A stretch of DNA of 64,000 bases, from the NCBI GenBank assembly GCA_947625775.1, contig CANQPM010000002.1, positions 1 to 64,000 of the forward strand, read 5' to 3'. Under the pieces are notes generated by a model. That model saw only the letters and a list, made by a program, of their open reading frames with translations. It did not search any database and was not told the origin of the DNA. Below, piece after piece: positions 8,530 to 18,051 of this stretch; positions within the stretch are counted from its first letter, which is position 1; each line of letters begins with the position of its first letter. The position numbers and the translations under genes are program-made. Source of the DNA: an uncultured Lachnospiraceae bacterium (GTDB taxonomy: Bacteria > Bacillota > Clostridia > Lachnospirales > Lachnospiraceae).

Positions 8530-11500
8530 AAATCCTAATGTAAAAAAAGTAATGGTTATAGGCTCAGGTCCTATAGTGATCGGACAGGCGGCGGAGTTTG
8601 ACTATGCGGGCACTCAGGCGTGCCGTTCGCTCAAAGAGGAAGGCATTGAGGTAGTGCTTGTCAACTCTAATCCCGCGACGATAATGACGGACAGGGATAT
8701 TGCGGATAAGGTGTACATAGAGCCGCTTACGGTCAAGGTTTTGGAGCAGATTATCGAGAAGGAAAAGCCTGATTCGATTTTACCGACGCTTGGCGGACAG
8801 GCGGGGCTTAACCTTGGAATGGAGCTTGAGGAGAGCGGTTTTCTTGCCTCGCATAATGTAAAGCTTTTGGGCACTACCGCGGCTACTATCAAAAAGGCTG
8901 AGGACAGGCAGGAATTTAAGGACACGATGGAAAAAATCGGAGAGCCCTGCGCGGCGTCTCTTGTGGTTGAAAATGTTGACGATGGTGTCGCTTTTACAAA
9001 TACTATTGGCTATCCTGTGGTGCTGCGCCCTGCTTATACGCTTGGCGGGAGCGGCGGCGGTATAGCCCACAATCAGGTGGAGCTTGAGGAAATCCTTGAA
9101 AACGGTCTGCGTCTTTCGCGTGTCGGGCAGGTATTGGTGGAGAGGTGTATTGCGGGCTGGAAAGAGATTGAGTATGAGGTAATGCGCGACAGCGCGGGCA
9201 ACTGCATTACAGTCTGCAACATGGAAAATATCGATCCTGTAGGCGTGCATACGGGCGACAGCATAGTAGTTGCGCCTTCGCAGACTTTGAGTGACAAGGA
9301 ATACCAGATGCTCAGGACTTCGGCGCTCAATATCATATCGGAGCTTAACATTACGGGAGGCTGCAATGTGCAGTTTGCGCTTCACCCGACGAGCTTTGAA
9401 TACTGTGTTATCGAGGTAAATCCGCGCGTCAGCCGTTCGTCTGCGCTTGCGTCAAAGGCGACAGGGTATCCGATTGCCAAGGTGGCGGCGAAAATCGCGC
9501 TTGGCTATACGCTTGATGAGATTAAAAATGCGATTACGGGAAAGACTTATGCCAGCTTTGAGCCGACGCTCGACTATTGCGTAGTCAAGATGCCGCGCCT
9601 TCCGTTTGACAAGTTTATTACTGCAAAGAGGACGCTCACTACGCAGATGAAAGCGACGGGCGAAGTGATGAGCATATGCACTAATTTTGAAGGCGCGCTC
9701 ATGAAGGCTATCCGTTCGCTCGAGCAGCATGTTGACTGTCTTAGAAGCTATGATTTTACGGAGCTTGATGATAAGGCGCTTTTGAAGCGCATGGATAGGG
9801 TTGACGACCAGAGGATTTATGTAATTGCGGAGGCGCTGCGCCGCGGCATTGATTACAATACTATTTATGATAAGACGAAAATAGACAAATGGTTTATTGA
9901 CAAGCTTGCCATAATTGTGGAGATGGAGCATAGGCTGGAAAGCGAGGAGCTTACCGTGGAACTTTTAAAGGAGGCAAAGCGGATTGAGTTTCCCGACAAT
10001 GTGATTGCAAGGCTCTCAGGCAAAAGCGAGGGCGAAATCAAGGATATGCGCTACAAAAACAACATTGTGGCGGTGTTTAAGATGGTTGATACCTGTGCGG
10101 CAGAATTTGAGGCGTCTACGCCGTATTACTATTCATGCTTTGACGGCGAGAATGAGGCTGTGGAGACAAATCCGCCTAAAAAAGTGCTGGTGCTTGGTTC
10201 TGGACCTATCCGCATAGGGCAGGGCATTGAATTTGACTATTGCTCTGTTCACGCGACATGGGCGTTTGCAAAGGCGGGTTATGAGACAATAATAATAAAT
10301 AACAATCCTGAAACTGTGAGTACGGATTTTGACATTGCGGACAAGCTTTATTTTGAGCCGCTTACGCCTGAAGATGTTGAGAATATTGTAAACATCGAAA
10401 AGCCTGACGGGGCTGTGGTGCAGTTTGGCGGGCAGACGGCAATTAAGCTTACGGAGAGCCTTATGAAAATGGGAGTGCCTATCCTTGGCACAAAGGCGGA
10501 GGACGTTGACGCGGCGGAGGACAGGGAGCTTTTTGACAAAATACTTGAAGAAACGAAGATACCGCGTGCGGCAGGCGGCACTGTGTACACGGCGGAGGAA
10601 GCAAAGGAGGTTGCAAACAGGCTTGGCTATCCCGTGCTTGTGCGTCCTTCATATGTGCTTGGCGGACAGGGTATGCAGATAGCCATTTCCGATGAGGAAA
10701 TTGAGGAATTTATGGAGATTATCAACCGCATCGCGCAGGATCACCCGATTTTGGTTGACAAATATCTGCAGGGCAAGGAGCTTGAAGTTGACGCTGTGTG
10801 TGACGGTACGGATATTCTCATACCAGGAATTATGGAGCATATAGAGAGGACAGGCGTTCATTCGGGCGATTCCATTTCGGTATATCCTGCGCATACTATC
10901 AGCGTTAAGGTAAAGGAGACTATCGCGGAATATACAAGGCGGCTTGCCAAGGCTTTGCATGTAAAGGGACTGATAAATATTCAGTTTATCGCTGTGGGCG
11001 ACGAGGTCTTTGTGATTGAGGTCAACCCGCGTTCGTCAAGGACTGTGCCGTATATAAGCAAGGTTACGGGAATACCTATTGTGGACTTGGCGACGGAGGT
11101 TATTATCGGCAAGACGATACGTGAGCTTGGCTATGAGCCTGGACTGCAGAAGGAAGCGGGCTATGTCGCAATCAAGATGCCTGTGTTCTCATTTGAAAAG
11201 ATAAGGGGCGCGGAGATTAGCCTTGGTCCTGAGATGAAATCCACGGGCGAGTGCCTTGGCATTGCAAAGACATTTAATGAGGCGCTTTACAAGGCGTTTT
11301 TGGGCGCGGGAATAGATTTGCCTAAGCATAAGCAGATGATTATTACAGTGAAAGATGCTGACAAGGGCGAGGCTATCGAGATAGGAAGGCGTTTTGAAAA
11401 GCTTGGATATACTATCTATGCGACGAGGAGTACGGCGAAGGCGCTTAATGACGCGGGCGTCAAGGCGAGAAAGGTTAATAAGATTCATCAGGAGTCGCCT

Positions 11501-11719
11501 ACTGTGATGGACTTGATTTTGGGGCATAAAATTGACCTTGTGATAGATACGCCGACGCAGGGGCGCGATAAGTCTAGGGACGGGTTCCTTATCAGGAGGA
11601 CTTCGATTGAGACGGGCGTGAACTGCCTGACGGCGCTTGACACGGCAAAGGCGCTTGCGACGAGCTTGGAGAATAAGAATGACAGTGCGCTTACGCTGGT
11701 GAATATTGCGGAGCTGTAA
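8522..11719 (+). CDS. carB: Carbamoyl-phosphate synthase large subunit
   Basis: ATP-dependent large subunit with two homologous ATP-grasp halves. The first begins PNVKKVMVIGSGPIVIGQ and the second, near residue 550, KKVLVLGSGPIRIGQG. Both keep the GGQ and ATP-grasp signatures (TLGGSGGG, LGGQGMQ). A C-terminal MGS-like allosteric domain follows from about residue 935. The length of 1065 aa is normal. Its start lies inside the end of carA (ATG 8522), a sign of translational coupling. Confidence 0.97.
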   Translation: MPKNPNVKKVMVIGSGPIVIGQAAEFDYAGTQACRSLKEEGIEVVLVNSNPATIMTDRDIADKVYIEPLTVKVLEQIIEKEKPDSILPTLGGQAGLNLGMELEESGFLASHNVKLLGTTAATIKKAEDRQEFKDTMEKIGEPCAASLVVENVDDGVAFTNTIGYPVVLRPAYTLGGSGGGIAHNQVELEEILENGLRLSRVGQVLVERCIAGWKEIEYEVMRDSAGNCITVCNMENIDPVGVHTGDSIVVAPSQTLSDKEYQMLRTSALNIISELNITGGCNVQFALHPTSFEYCVIEVNPRVSRSSALASKATGYPIAKVAAKIALGYTLDEIKNAITGKTYASFEPTLDYCVVKMPRLPFDKFITAKRTLTTQMKATGEVMSICTNFEGALMKAIRSLEQHVDCLRSYDFTELDDKALLKRMDRVDDQRIYVIAEALRRGIDYNTIYDKTKIDKWFIDKLAIIVEMEHRLESEELTVELLKEAKRIEFPDNVIARLSGKSEGEIKDMRYKNNIVAVFKMVDTCAAEFEASTPYYYSCFDGENEAVETNPPKKVLVLGSGPIRIGQGIEFDYCSVHATWAFAKAGYETIIINNNPETVSTDFDIADKLYFEPLTPEDVENIVNIEKPDGAVVQFGGQTAIKLTESLMKMGVPILGTKAEDVDAAEDRELFDKILEETKIPRAAGGTVYTAEEAKEVANRLGYPVLVRPSYVLGGQGMQIAISDEEIEEFMEIINRIAQDHPILVDKYLQGKELEVDAVCDGTDILIPGIMEHIERTGVHSGDSISVYPAHTISVKVKETIAEYTRRLAKALHVKGLINIQFIAVGDEVFVIEVNPRSSRTVPYISKVTGIPIVDLATEVIIGKTIRELGYEPGLQKEAGYVAIKMPVFSFEKIRGAEISLGPEMKSTGECLGIAKTFNEALYKAFLGAGIDLPKHKQMIITVKDADKGEAIEIGRRFEKLGYTIYATRSTAKALNDAGVKARKVNKIHQESPTVMDLILGHKIDLVIDTPTQGRDKSRDGFLIRRTSIETGVNCLTALDTAKALATSLENKNDSALTLVNIAEL

Positions 11720-11730
11720 AATGCGTTAAG

Positions 11731-11777
11731 AAAACCTCTAGGGCGGTGGGGAACATTGCTTTAGAGGTTTTTTATTG
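11731..11777 (+). terminator. Rho-independent terminator of carAB
   Basis: Stem AAAACCTCTA (11731-11740) with TAGAGGTTTT, a 21-nt loop, then a T-rich run. The left arm and loop (TTAAGAAAACCTCTAGGGCGG) also resemble the palindromic repeat seen after argS. Confidence 0.75.
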
Positions 11778-11965
11778 TTTTAAATTCGGCAGGAATTAAT
11801 GACAGATGTGTCAGGTGTCTGGAAGATGCAGAAAATATTGAAAAGGCATATGAAAAGTTTACAACTATGATACAACTATTATGCAACTTTTTAGCAATGG
11901 TGGTGTAGAATGGGCTAAGAACGGGTGATAAGGAAAAAATTACAAAGGCGGAGGAATGGGAAAAT

Positions 11966-12547
11966 ATGGATACATATGCTATTTCAAGCGACAAGAAAAT
12001 CTTTTTTATGTCGGAATTAAATAAGCTGGGATATTCGGCGTATATGGTGAGGAATATGGTGGCAAGGGGGCAGCTTGTCAAGCTGCATAATTCCACTTAC
12101 GAAAATACAGGCTATGAGGGGGAAAATTCAGATTTTATTTATGCATACGCTTATGTGCCTGACGGGGTTATTTGCCTTTTGAGCGCGGCGGCGTATTATG
12201 GGCTTTGCATGAAAAAGCCTGAAAGCATAGACGTGGCTGTGGAGCAGAAAAAAAATATTTCTACGCTGCCTATAAGACCGCGTATCAAGCTCAGGTATTT
12301 TGAGGAGGCGAGGCTTGAAACGGGAGTGACGCAGATAGAGGTCTGCAATCAGCGTGTGAAGATATATGACATAGAAAAGACCGTGGCGGATATAATCGGC
12401 TACAGAAACAGGCTCGGCATTGAGGAAACAGAGGTTCTTGCCAATTATCTAAAACGACCTGACAAGGATATAAACAAGCTGTGCAGATATGCGAAAAAGC
12501 TGAGATGTATGAGGGCTATGGACGGATATTTGGATAGGCTGCTTTGA
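11966..12547 (+). CDS. AbiEi-type antitoxin-like protein, no toxin gene beside it
   Basis: A 193-aa protein whose N-terminal winged-helix segment (FFMSELNKLGYSAYMVRNMVARGQLVKLHNSTYEN) and following domain match the type IV antitoxin AbiEi family as I know it: a transcriptional autorepressor that pairs with the nucleotidyltransferase AbiEii. No AbiEii follows; the next gene, 220 bp on, is a DUF6630-type protein. It may be an orphan regulator. A promoter-like TAGAAT lies at about 11916-11921, upstream of the ATG. Confidence 0.7.
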   Translation: MDTYAISSDKKIFFMSELNKLGYSAYMVRNMVARGQLVKLHNSTYENTGYEGENSDFIYAYAYVPDGVICLLSAAAYYGLCMKKPESIDVAVEQKKNISTLPIRPRIKLRYFEEARLETGVTQIEVCNQRVKIYDIEKTVADIIGYRNRLGIEETEVLANYLKRPDKDINKLCRYAKKLRCMRAMDGYLDRLL

Positions 12548-12629
12548 TTACGCATAAATGACTTATAAAGAAATGTCGTAAAATTAATGAATTTTACATA
12601 TATAAAATAAAATGAACAACAGGACGATT

Positions 12630-12676
12630 AACGGGCATATTTGGCAATTGTCGGATATGTCCGTTTGTGTGGTTTT
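12630..12676 (+). terminator. Rho-independent terminator
   Basis: An 11-bp stem (12630-12640 with 12655-12665, one G-U pair) followed by TGTGTGGTTTT, 83 bp after the AbiEi-type gene. The rest of the 12548-12769 gap is A/T-rich with a TTGCAACTTT motif at 12675. Confidence 0.55.
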
Positions 12677-12769
12677 GCAACTTTAAGGAAAGGCAGTAGA
12701 CAAATCACGTCCAGGTGTGATAACATAACAATGATATGGGTTGGAAATTATTAAAAGTGGAGATAAAAT

Positions 12770-13333
12770 ATGGGAATATTTGATAAATTTAAAAAGAAAA
12801 GCGTACAGCCGATGCAGGCGGAACATTTAAATGACTGTCTGCTTGATATTGTAAAAATTGTAAGTTTCGGCAATGTGGAAATTTTTGAGCAGGCTCGCCA
12901 GTGCGTGGAAAATACGGCGGAATATTATGACAGTCATGTCAGTTATTATCAGGAGAGAGGCATATCGGGCGAGGAGGAAACAAGCCTTTTAAAATGGATA
13001 GGCTGCATAGACATATTAATAAACTACGGATATGTATGCGAATGTGATTATAAGGAAGAAAAGGAAGATTTTATCAGCGCCGTTTCCGCCTTGAAGGGAA
13101 TTGACGCATTGCAGATGGAGATTGAGGGAAACTTGCTTGATGGGGAGCAGTCAGTCCCGCAGTGGTGTGAAACGTTTGATGAAAAGTGGAAGGCATCAGG
13201 CTGTGTGCTGGCGGCGTTTGATATAGACAGCGATTCGTATGTGATGTTTCCCTGCAGAAGGGACAAGCTTGAAGAACTGTCAAGATTGGCGCAATGTTTC
13301 GGGCATCGTATTGATTTGGCGGAAAATATGTAA
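12770..13333 (+). CDS. DUF6630-type hypothetical protein
   Basis: A 187-aa acidic, soluble protein with a GGAG site before ATG 12770. The C-terminal stretch GCVLAAFDIDSDSYVMF...KLEELSRLAQCFGHRI resembles the DUF6630 family, whose members read like SMI1/immunity-type small proteins of unknown function. Residues 20-110 are mostly helical. The family assignment is from memory. Confidence 0.6.
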   Translation: MGIFDKFKKKSVQPMQAEHLNDCLLDIVKIVSFGNVEIFEQARQCVENTAEYYDSHVSYYQERGISGEEETSLLKWIGCIDILINYGYVCECDYKEEKEDFISAVSALKGIDALQMEIEGNLLDGEQSVPQWCETFDEKWKASGCVLAAFDIDSDSYVMFPCRRDKLEELSRLAQCFGHRIDLAENM

Positions 13334-13385
13334 AGACTTTCTTTTTTGATTACCTATATTTTATAATAACACGAGGTGTTAAATA

Positions 13386-15275
13386 ATGTTAAAAAATAAT
13401 ATTAAGGTAATTTTGCTGGCATTTATAACTTCGATTGCATTTTCCATAAACTTTTGCATTGTTACAGACGAAGCAGCGCAAGAAGGCTTTCAAAAAATTT
13501 ATTCTCTTATGTCAAGCATCAACAGATTGATATTATCATTTGATACAGTGTCATTGGCAAGTATTTTAATGCTTATATTGCTGTTTATATTTTATAAAAA
13601 GGCAGATATTGGCATTAATTCAGTCAGAACAAGGATTTTAAGCACGGTTCTTTCGATTATGCTGTCATTAAGCATAGTTATTGGCGGGTGCTTTTACCAA
13701 TATGGCGCGATAGACTTATTGAATAAGGGAATAGTCCAAAGTTTAAAGACATTTATTGCTGTTTTTGGATATGCTTTGTTCTTTTATTATATGATTAATT
13801 TTGTGTCAGTTAAATATGGCAGCAGGCAGATTATATACAATAATTTTAAAATTTCAATATTTGAAAAGAACCATTCATTAATAATTATTGCGGTAATTCT
13901 GTTATTGGCATGGCTTCCGTCAATCTGGGCATATTATCCGGCAATGTTTATGGGTGACAGTGAAGATATTATATATATGTCATATAACTATCCGACAGGT
14001 CTTATAAATACTGTTGATTTAGTAAATGAGGATGTATATATAACAAATCATCACTCGGTTGCATATACTTTATTTATCGGCGCAGTGCTTAAATTTATTA
14101 GATACAGGGGGGGGGTAGATAATCAGGGCATATTTTTGTGCGCAATGTTTCAGTGTATTATAAGCGCATTAGTTTTATCATACAGCTGTATATACTGCGC
14201 AAGGCAATTAAAAAATACGCCAATGGCTATTGCAGCAATGCTGTTTTATTCATTGTGTCCTTGGATTCCTAAATATGCCATAATGATTACTAAGGATACA
14301 CTATTTGCGGATTTTATACTTTTATTTGGAATAATAATACATAAAGAATGTATAATTTCCAAAGGGCATTTTACAATAAATAAAATATGTATAATCACAG
14401 GGCTGGCTGTGTCTATATTTTTAATGCGGAAAAACGGGATATTCGTTGTAATTTTTACCCTGATTGTTGTTCTGCTTATTTATAAGGATTACCGCAGAAA
14501 AATATGTATGTGTATAGCCGTTTTAGCGGGTGTTTACATTATATATGGAAATGTACTGTTGCCAATGTGCGGGATAACTGGCGGGAGCGTAAGGGAGGCG
14601 CTTTCTATACCGTTCCAGCAGACGGCAAGATATGTTAAGTACCATGATGAAGAAGTGACGCCAGAGGAGAGAAATGCCATCGATGGTGTTTTGCACTACG
14701 ATGCGTTAGGAGATGTGTATTCAGGCACTGTTTCTGATCCCGTTAAGGACACTTTTAGAGTTGGGGCAGGCGGTGAGGAGCTTATTGAATATTTTAGGAC
14801 ATGGTTCATAATGTTTTTTAAGCATCCTGAAACATATGCAACAGCTACAATGAATAATATTTATGGTTATTTTTATCCAGTTGTTAATGATATATTAAAA
14901 TTGTACAGAACAAGTGAAGGAAGTATGCAGAATGCTAATCGAGACGGCTATTTTGCATTTAGCAATATTTATGATGATATTCATATATGGGCAAGAGATT
15001 TAATTTCATTATATGATATTTTGTGGACAAGGCTTCCGATGCTTAATATTTTTATGACAAGCGCTTTTTATGTGTGGATACCGATTATATGCTTATTTTT
15101 AAAAATTATAAATAAGGATAAAGCAGGATTTGTTTTTGCAGGTGTGTATATTGTTCTTATTTTGACAGCATTGGCAGGTCCATGTAATGCCATAGATTAT
15201 GAAAGATATATATTTCCATGTATCTTGGGTTTTCCGACAATTTTGGGCGTGGCATTAAGCGGAGAAAAGAAATAA
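13386..15275 (+). CDS. Polytopic membrane protein, DUF6020-type (possible glycan or lipid-linked sugar enzyme)
   Basis: A 629-aa integral membrane protein with about 11-12 hydrophobic helices and a large extracytoplasmic loop near residues 190-215 (AMFMGDSEDIIYMSYNYP...). The architecture resembles GT-C glycosyltransferases, where an acidic residue in the first large loop is catalytic. I recall DUF6020 for such proteins. A G9 run inside the gene (14107-14115) is a possible slippage site. The region is more A/T-rich than carB. The start has GAGGTG upstream. Confidence 0.65.
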   Translation: MLKNNIKVILLAFITSIAFSINFCIVTDEAAQEGFQKIYSLMSSINRLILSFDTVSLASILMLILLFIFYKKADIGINSVRTRILSTVLSIMLSLSIVIGGCFYQYGAIDLLNKGIVQSLKTFIAVFGYALFFYYMINFVSVKYGSRQIIYNNFKISIFEKNHSLIIIAVILLLAWLPSIWAYYPAMFMGDSEDIIYMSYNYPTGLINTVDLVNEDVYITNHHSVAYTLFIGAVLKFIRYRGGVDNQGIFLCAMFQCIISALVLSYSCIYCARQLKNTPMAIAAMLFYSLCPWIPKYAIMITKDTLFADFILLFGIIIHKECIISKGHFTINKICIITGLAVSIFLMRKNGIFVVIFTLIVVLLIYKDYRRKICMCIAVLAGVYIIYGNVLLPMCGITGGSVREALSIPFQQTARYVKYHDEEVTPEERNAIDGVLHYDALGDVYSGTVSDPVKDTFRVGAGGEELIEYFRTWFIMFFKHPETYATATMNNIYGYFYPVVNDILKLYRTSEGSMQNANRDGYFAFSNIYDDIHIWARDLISLYDILWTRLPMLNIFMTSAFYVWIPIICLFLKIINKDKAGFVFAGVYIVLILTALAGPCNAIDYERYIFPCILGFPTILGVALSGEKK

Positions 15276-15332
15276 GAATGACTTCATAAATATTTTTTAA
15301 TATTATTAAAATAAAAGAGGAACTAAATTCAT

Positions 15333-15980
15333 ATGGGCAGTAACACCATAAATTATCAAAAAGAACTGGACGGGCTGATAGAGAAGCTTGTCACGGAAAA
15401 TAAAACACCGCGTCTTTTTCTGCATAGCTGCTGTGCGCCGTGCAGCAGCTATGTGCTTGAATATCTGCGGAAATTTTTTCGCATTACGGTTTTTTTTTAC
15501 AATCCCAATATATCAATGGAAAGCGAATACTTAAAGCGTGTCGCAGAGCAAAAAAGGCTTATTGCCGAGTACAACAGGCTGATAAAAGACGGACTGGCAA
15601 AGGGCTTTGAGATAGGCGTTGTTGAAGGCGATTATGCGCCGCAGGAGTTTTATGACATTGCAAAAGGCCTTGAGCAGTGCCCCGAAGGCGGCGAGAGATG
15701 TTTTAAGTGCTATGAGCTTAGGCTTAGGGAGACGGCGCGCCGTGCGGCAGCAGGCCGCTTTGATTATTTTGCGACTACGCTCACAATCAGCCCGCTGAAA
15801 AACGCGCAGAAGCTCAACGAAATAGGCAAAAGGCTTTCTGGGGAGTACAGTATCAGCTGGCTGCCATCGGATTTCAAAAAGAAAAACGGCTACAAACGCT
15901 CAATAGAGCTTTCGGCGGAGTACGGGCTTTACAGGCAGAATTATTGTGGCTGCGCATACTCAAAAAGGGACAGCGAATGA
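15333..15980 (+). CDS. queH: Epoxyqueuosine reductase QueH
   Basis: Catalyses the last step of queuosine synthesis in tRNA, reducing epoxyqueuosine. The 215-aa protein carries the paired Cys motifs of QueH: HSCCAPCSS near residue 32, CPEGGERCFKCYELR near residue 111, and the C-terminal CGCAYS. These bind an iron-sulfur cluster and a second iron. No other queuosine genes are nearby. Confidence 0.9.
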   Translation: MGSNTINYQKELDGLIEKLVTENKTPRLFLHSCCAPCSSYVLEYLRKFFRITVFFYNPNISMESEYLKRVAEQKRLIAEYNRLIKDGLAKGFEIGVVEGDYAPQEFYDIAKGLEQCPEGGERCFKCYELRLRETARRAAAGRFDYFATTLTISPLKNAQKLNEIGKRLSGEYSISWLPSDFKKKNGYKRSIELSAEYGLYRQNYCGCAYSKRDSE

Positions 15981-16021
15981 ACCTATTTTACGGGATTTTA
16001 TGCAATATTCCAGCAAAAAGG

Positions 16022-16050
16022 TTGAAATTGGTTGAAAAAACAAGTATTAT
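16022..16050 (+). promoter_or_regulatory. Promoter of argS
   Basis: TTGAAA (16022-16027), 17-bp spacer and TATTAT (16045-16050), about 75 bp before argS. The leader is too short for a T-box, and I see no T-box sequence. Confidence 0.55.
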
Positions 16051-16124
16051 ATTAAGCACATACAAATTGCGGATAATGTGATTGATGGGCATTATTACGG
16101 CATGAATAAGGAAGGTTTAAGGAA

Positions 16125-17897
16125 ATGAAAAAATTATTGGATTTAATTTCGGAGGAAATGAAGGATGCGTTTGAGGCGGCAGGATATGAGCGCGAGCTTG
16201 GCAGGGTGACGCTTTCAAACAGGCCTGACCTGTGCGAGTACCAGTGCAACGGAGCGATGGCAGCCGCAAAAAAATACAAAAAAGCCCCGATTATGATTGC
16301 AAATGATGTAGCGGCAAAATTAAGCGGCAGCAAAATATACGATAAAGCTGAGGCTGTCGCCCCTGGCTTTTTGAACCTTACATTAAAGGGAGATTTTGTC
16401 GGAAGCTTTATAAAGGGAATGAGAGCCGAGGAAAAATACGGCTTTGAGGAAACAAAAAATCCGCTGGAGATAATAATAGACTACGGCGGAGCCAATATAG
16501 CAAAGCCCCTTCACGTAGGGCACTTGCGTCCAGCGATTATCGGAGAAAGCATAAAGCGCATAGCGCGTTACGCGGGACATCATGTTATAGGCGATGTACA
16601 TCTTGGCGACTGGGGGCAGCCTATGGGGCTAGTCATAAACGAGCTGAAGCAGCGTAAGCCTGAGCTTGTTTATTTTGATGAAAATTATACGGGCGAATAT
16701 CCGACAGAGCCGCCGTTTACGATTGCGGAGCTTGAAGAAATCTATCCTTACGCGAGCAAGCGCTCAAAGGAAGATGAGGAGTACAAGGCAGACGCTATGG
16801 CGTGTACTTACAAGCTGCAGAGCGGTGTGAGAGGGTATCGTGCCCTTTGGCAGCATATTTTTAATGTATCTGTCACGGATTTGAAAAAAAATTACGGAAA
16901 TCTTGATGTCGAGTTTGACCTGTGGAACGGCGAATCCACGGTGCATGACTTAATCCCTGGCATGGTTGACTATATGAAAAAAGGCGGGTATGCGTACATC
17001 AGCGAAGGCGCCCTTGTGGTTGACGTCAAGGAAGATACGGACACAAAAGAGATACCGCCCTGCATGATTTTGAAGTCTGACGGCGCGGCGCTCTACAATA
17101 CGACAGACCTTGCGACTATAATGATGCGGATGGAGCAGAATAAGCCTGACAGGATAATTTACCTGACGGACAAGCGGCAGGAGCTTTATTTTGAGCAGGT
17201 GTTCCGCTGTGCGCGCAAGACAAAGCTTGTAAAGGAGGAAACCAAACTTCAATTTTTGGGGTGCGGCACTATGAATGGCAAAGACGGCAAGCCATTCAAG
17301 ACTCGCGACGGCGGCGTAATGCGGCTTGAAAACCTTATAAAAGAGGTAAACGCTGAGATGCTTGAAAAGATTAAGCAGAACCGTGACGTTTCAGATGATG
17401 AGGCGGTACAGACGGCGCAGGTGGTAGGGCTTGCGGCATTGAAGTACGGCGATTTGTCAAATCAGGCGAGCAAGGACTATATTTTTGACATAGACCGATT
17501 TACCTCGTTTGAGGGCGATACGGGACCGTACATTTTGTACACTATTGTGCGCATCAAGTCTATCCTCAAAAAGTATGCCGAGAAGGGCGGCGACGTTGAG
17601 GCGGTTAAAAACAATATAAACGCGCCTGCAAATGAGAGCGAGAAACAGCTTATGCTTGCGCTTGCAAAATATAATTCAAGCATTGAGGCGGCATATGATG
17701 AGACAGCGCCACATAAGGTGTGTGCTTATATTTACGAGCTGGCGAATGCGTTTAACCATTTTTACCATGAAACAAAAATTCTTGACGAGGGAGACGCGCA
17801 GAGAAAAGCAGGGTGGATTGCGCTGCTTGCGCTCACAAGGGATGTGCTGGAGACGGCTATAAGTCTTCTTGGCTTTTCGGCACCTGACAGGATGTAA
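16125..17897 (+). CDS. argS: Arginyl-tRNA synthetase
   Basis: Class I aminoacyl-tRNA synthetase. The N-terminal Arg-tRNA-synt domain (residues about 1-90) is followed by the HIGH-like site KPLHVGHLRP near residue 130. A KMSK-like position is replaced by FKTRDGG, as is common in ArgRS. The C-terminal DALR anticodon-binding domain has the expected NHFYHETKIL. The length of 590 aa is normal. ATG 16125 has a weak AAGGAAAT site. Confidence 0.95.
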   Translation: MKKLLDLISEEMKDAFEAAGYERELGRVTLSNRPDLCEYQCNGAMAAAKKYKKAPIMIANDVAAKLSGSKIYDKAEAVAPGFLNLTLKGDFVGSFIKGMRAEEKYGFEETKNPLEIIIDYGGANIAKPLHVGHLRPAIIGESIKRIARYAGHHVIGDVHLGDWGQPMGLVINELKQRKPELVYFDENYTGEYPTEPPFTIAELEEIYPYASKRSKEDEEYKADAMACTYKLQSGVRGYRALWQHIFNVSVTDLKKNYGNLDVEFDLWNGESTVHDLIPGMVDYMKKGGYAYISEGALVVDVKEDTDTKEIPPCMILKSDGAALYNTTDLATIMMRMEQNKPDRIIYLTDKRQELYFEQVFRCARKTKLVKEETKLQFLGCGTMNGKDGKPFKTRDGGVMRLENLIKEVNAEMLEKIKQNRDVSDDEAVQTAQVVGLAALKYGDLSNQASKDYIFDIDRFTSFEGDTGPYILYTIVRIKSILKKYAEKGGDVEAVKNNINAPANESEKQLMLALAKYNSSIEAAYDETAPHKVCAYIYELANAFNHFYHETKILDEGDAQRKAGWIALLALTRDVLETAISLLGFSAPDRM

Positions 17898-17900
17898 AAA

Positions 17901-17957
17901 AAACATTAAGAAACTCTAAGGCGGCAAAAGACGCCGCCTAAGACTTTCTAAATGTTT
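17901..17957. repeat. Intergenic palindromic repeat, copy B
   Basis: Nearly symmetrical: the 24-base left arm AAACATTAAGAAACTCTAAG... pairs with the right arm with about three mismatches around a short CAAAAGACG loop. It starts 4 bp after argS. Its left half is almost identical to 2801-2843. It could form a strong RNA hairpin on either strand. Confidence 0.7.
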
Positions 17958-17959
17958 AG

Positions 17960-17983
17960 AAAAACGCAAGGGCGGCGTTTTTC
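17960..17983 (+). terminator. Short hairpin with T run after argS
   Basis: AAAAACGC pairs with GCGTTTTT around a 7-nt loop; the run of T in the right arm gives a typical terminator shape. It follows the palindromic repeat. Confidence 0.5.
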
Positions 17984-18051
17984 GTGTGTTATTTTAACTT
18001 TTAACTGTTTATGGGCGGTATGGAGAAAAAATCAATAGAGTAAGGATTTTT

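Noticed and set aside
11500-11719. Frameshift or domain loss at the end of carB
   Set aside because: The C-terminal allosteric domain is complete and the length is normal.
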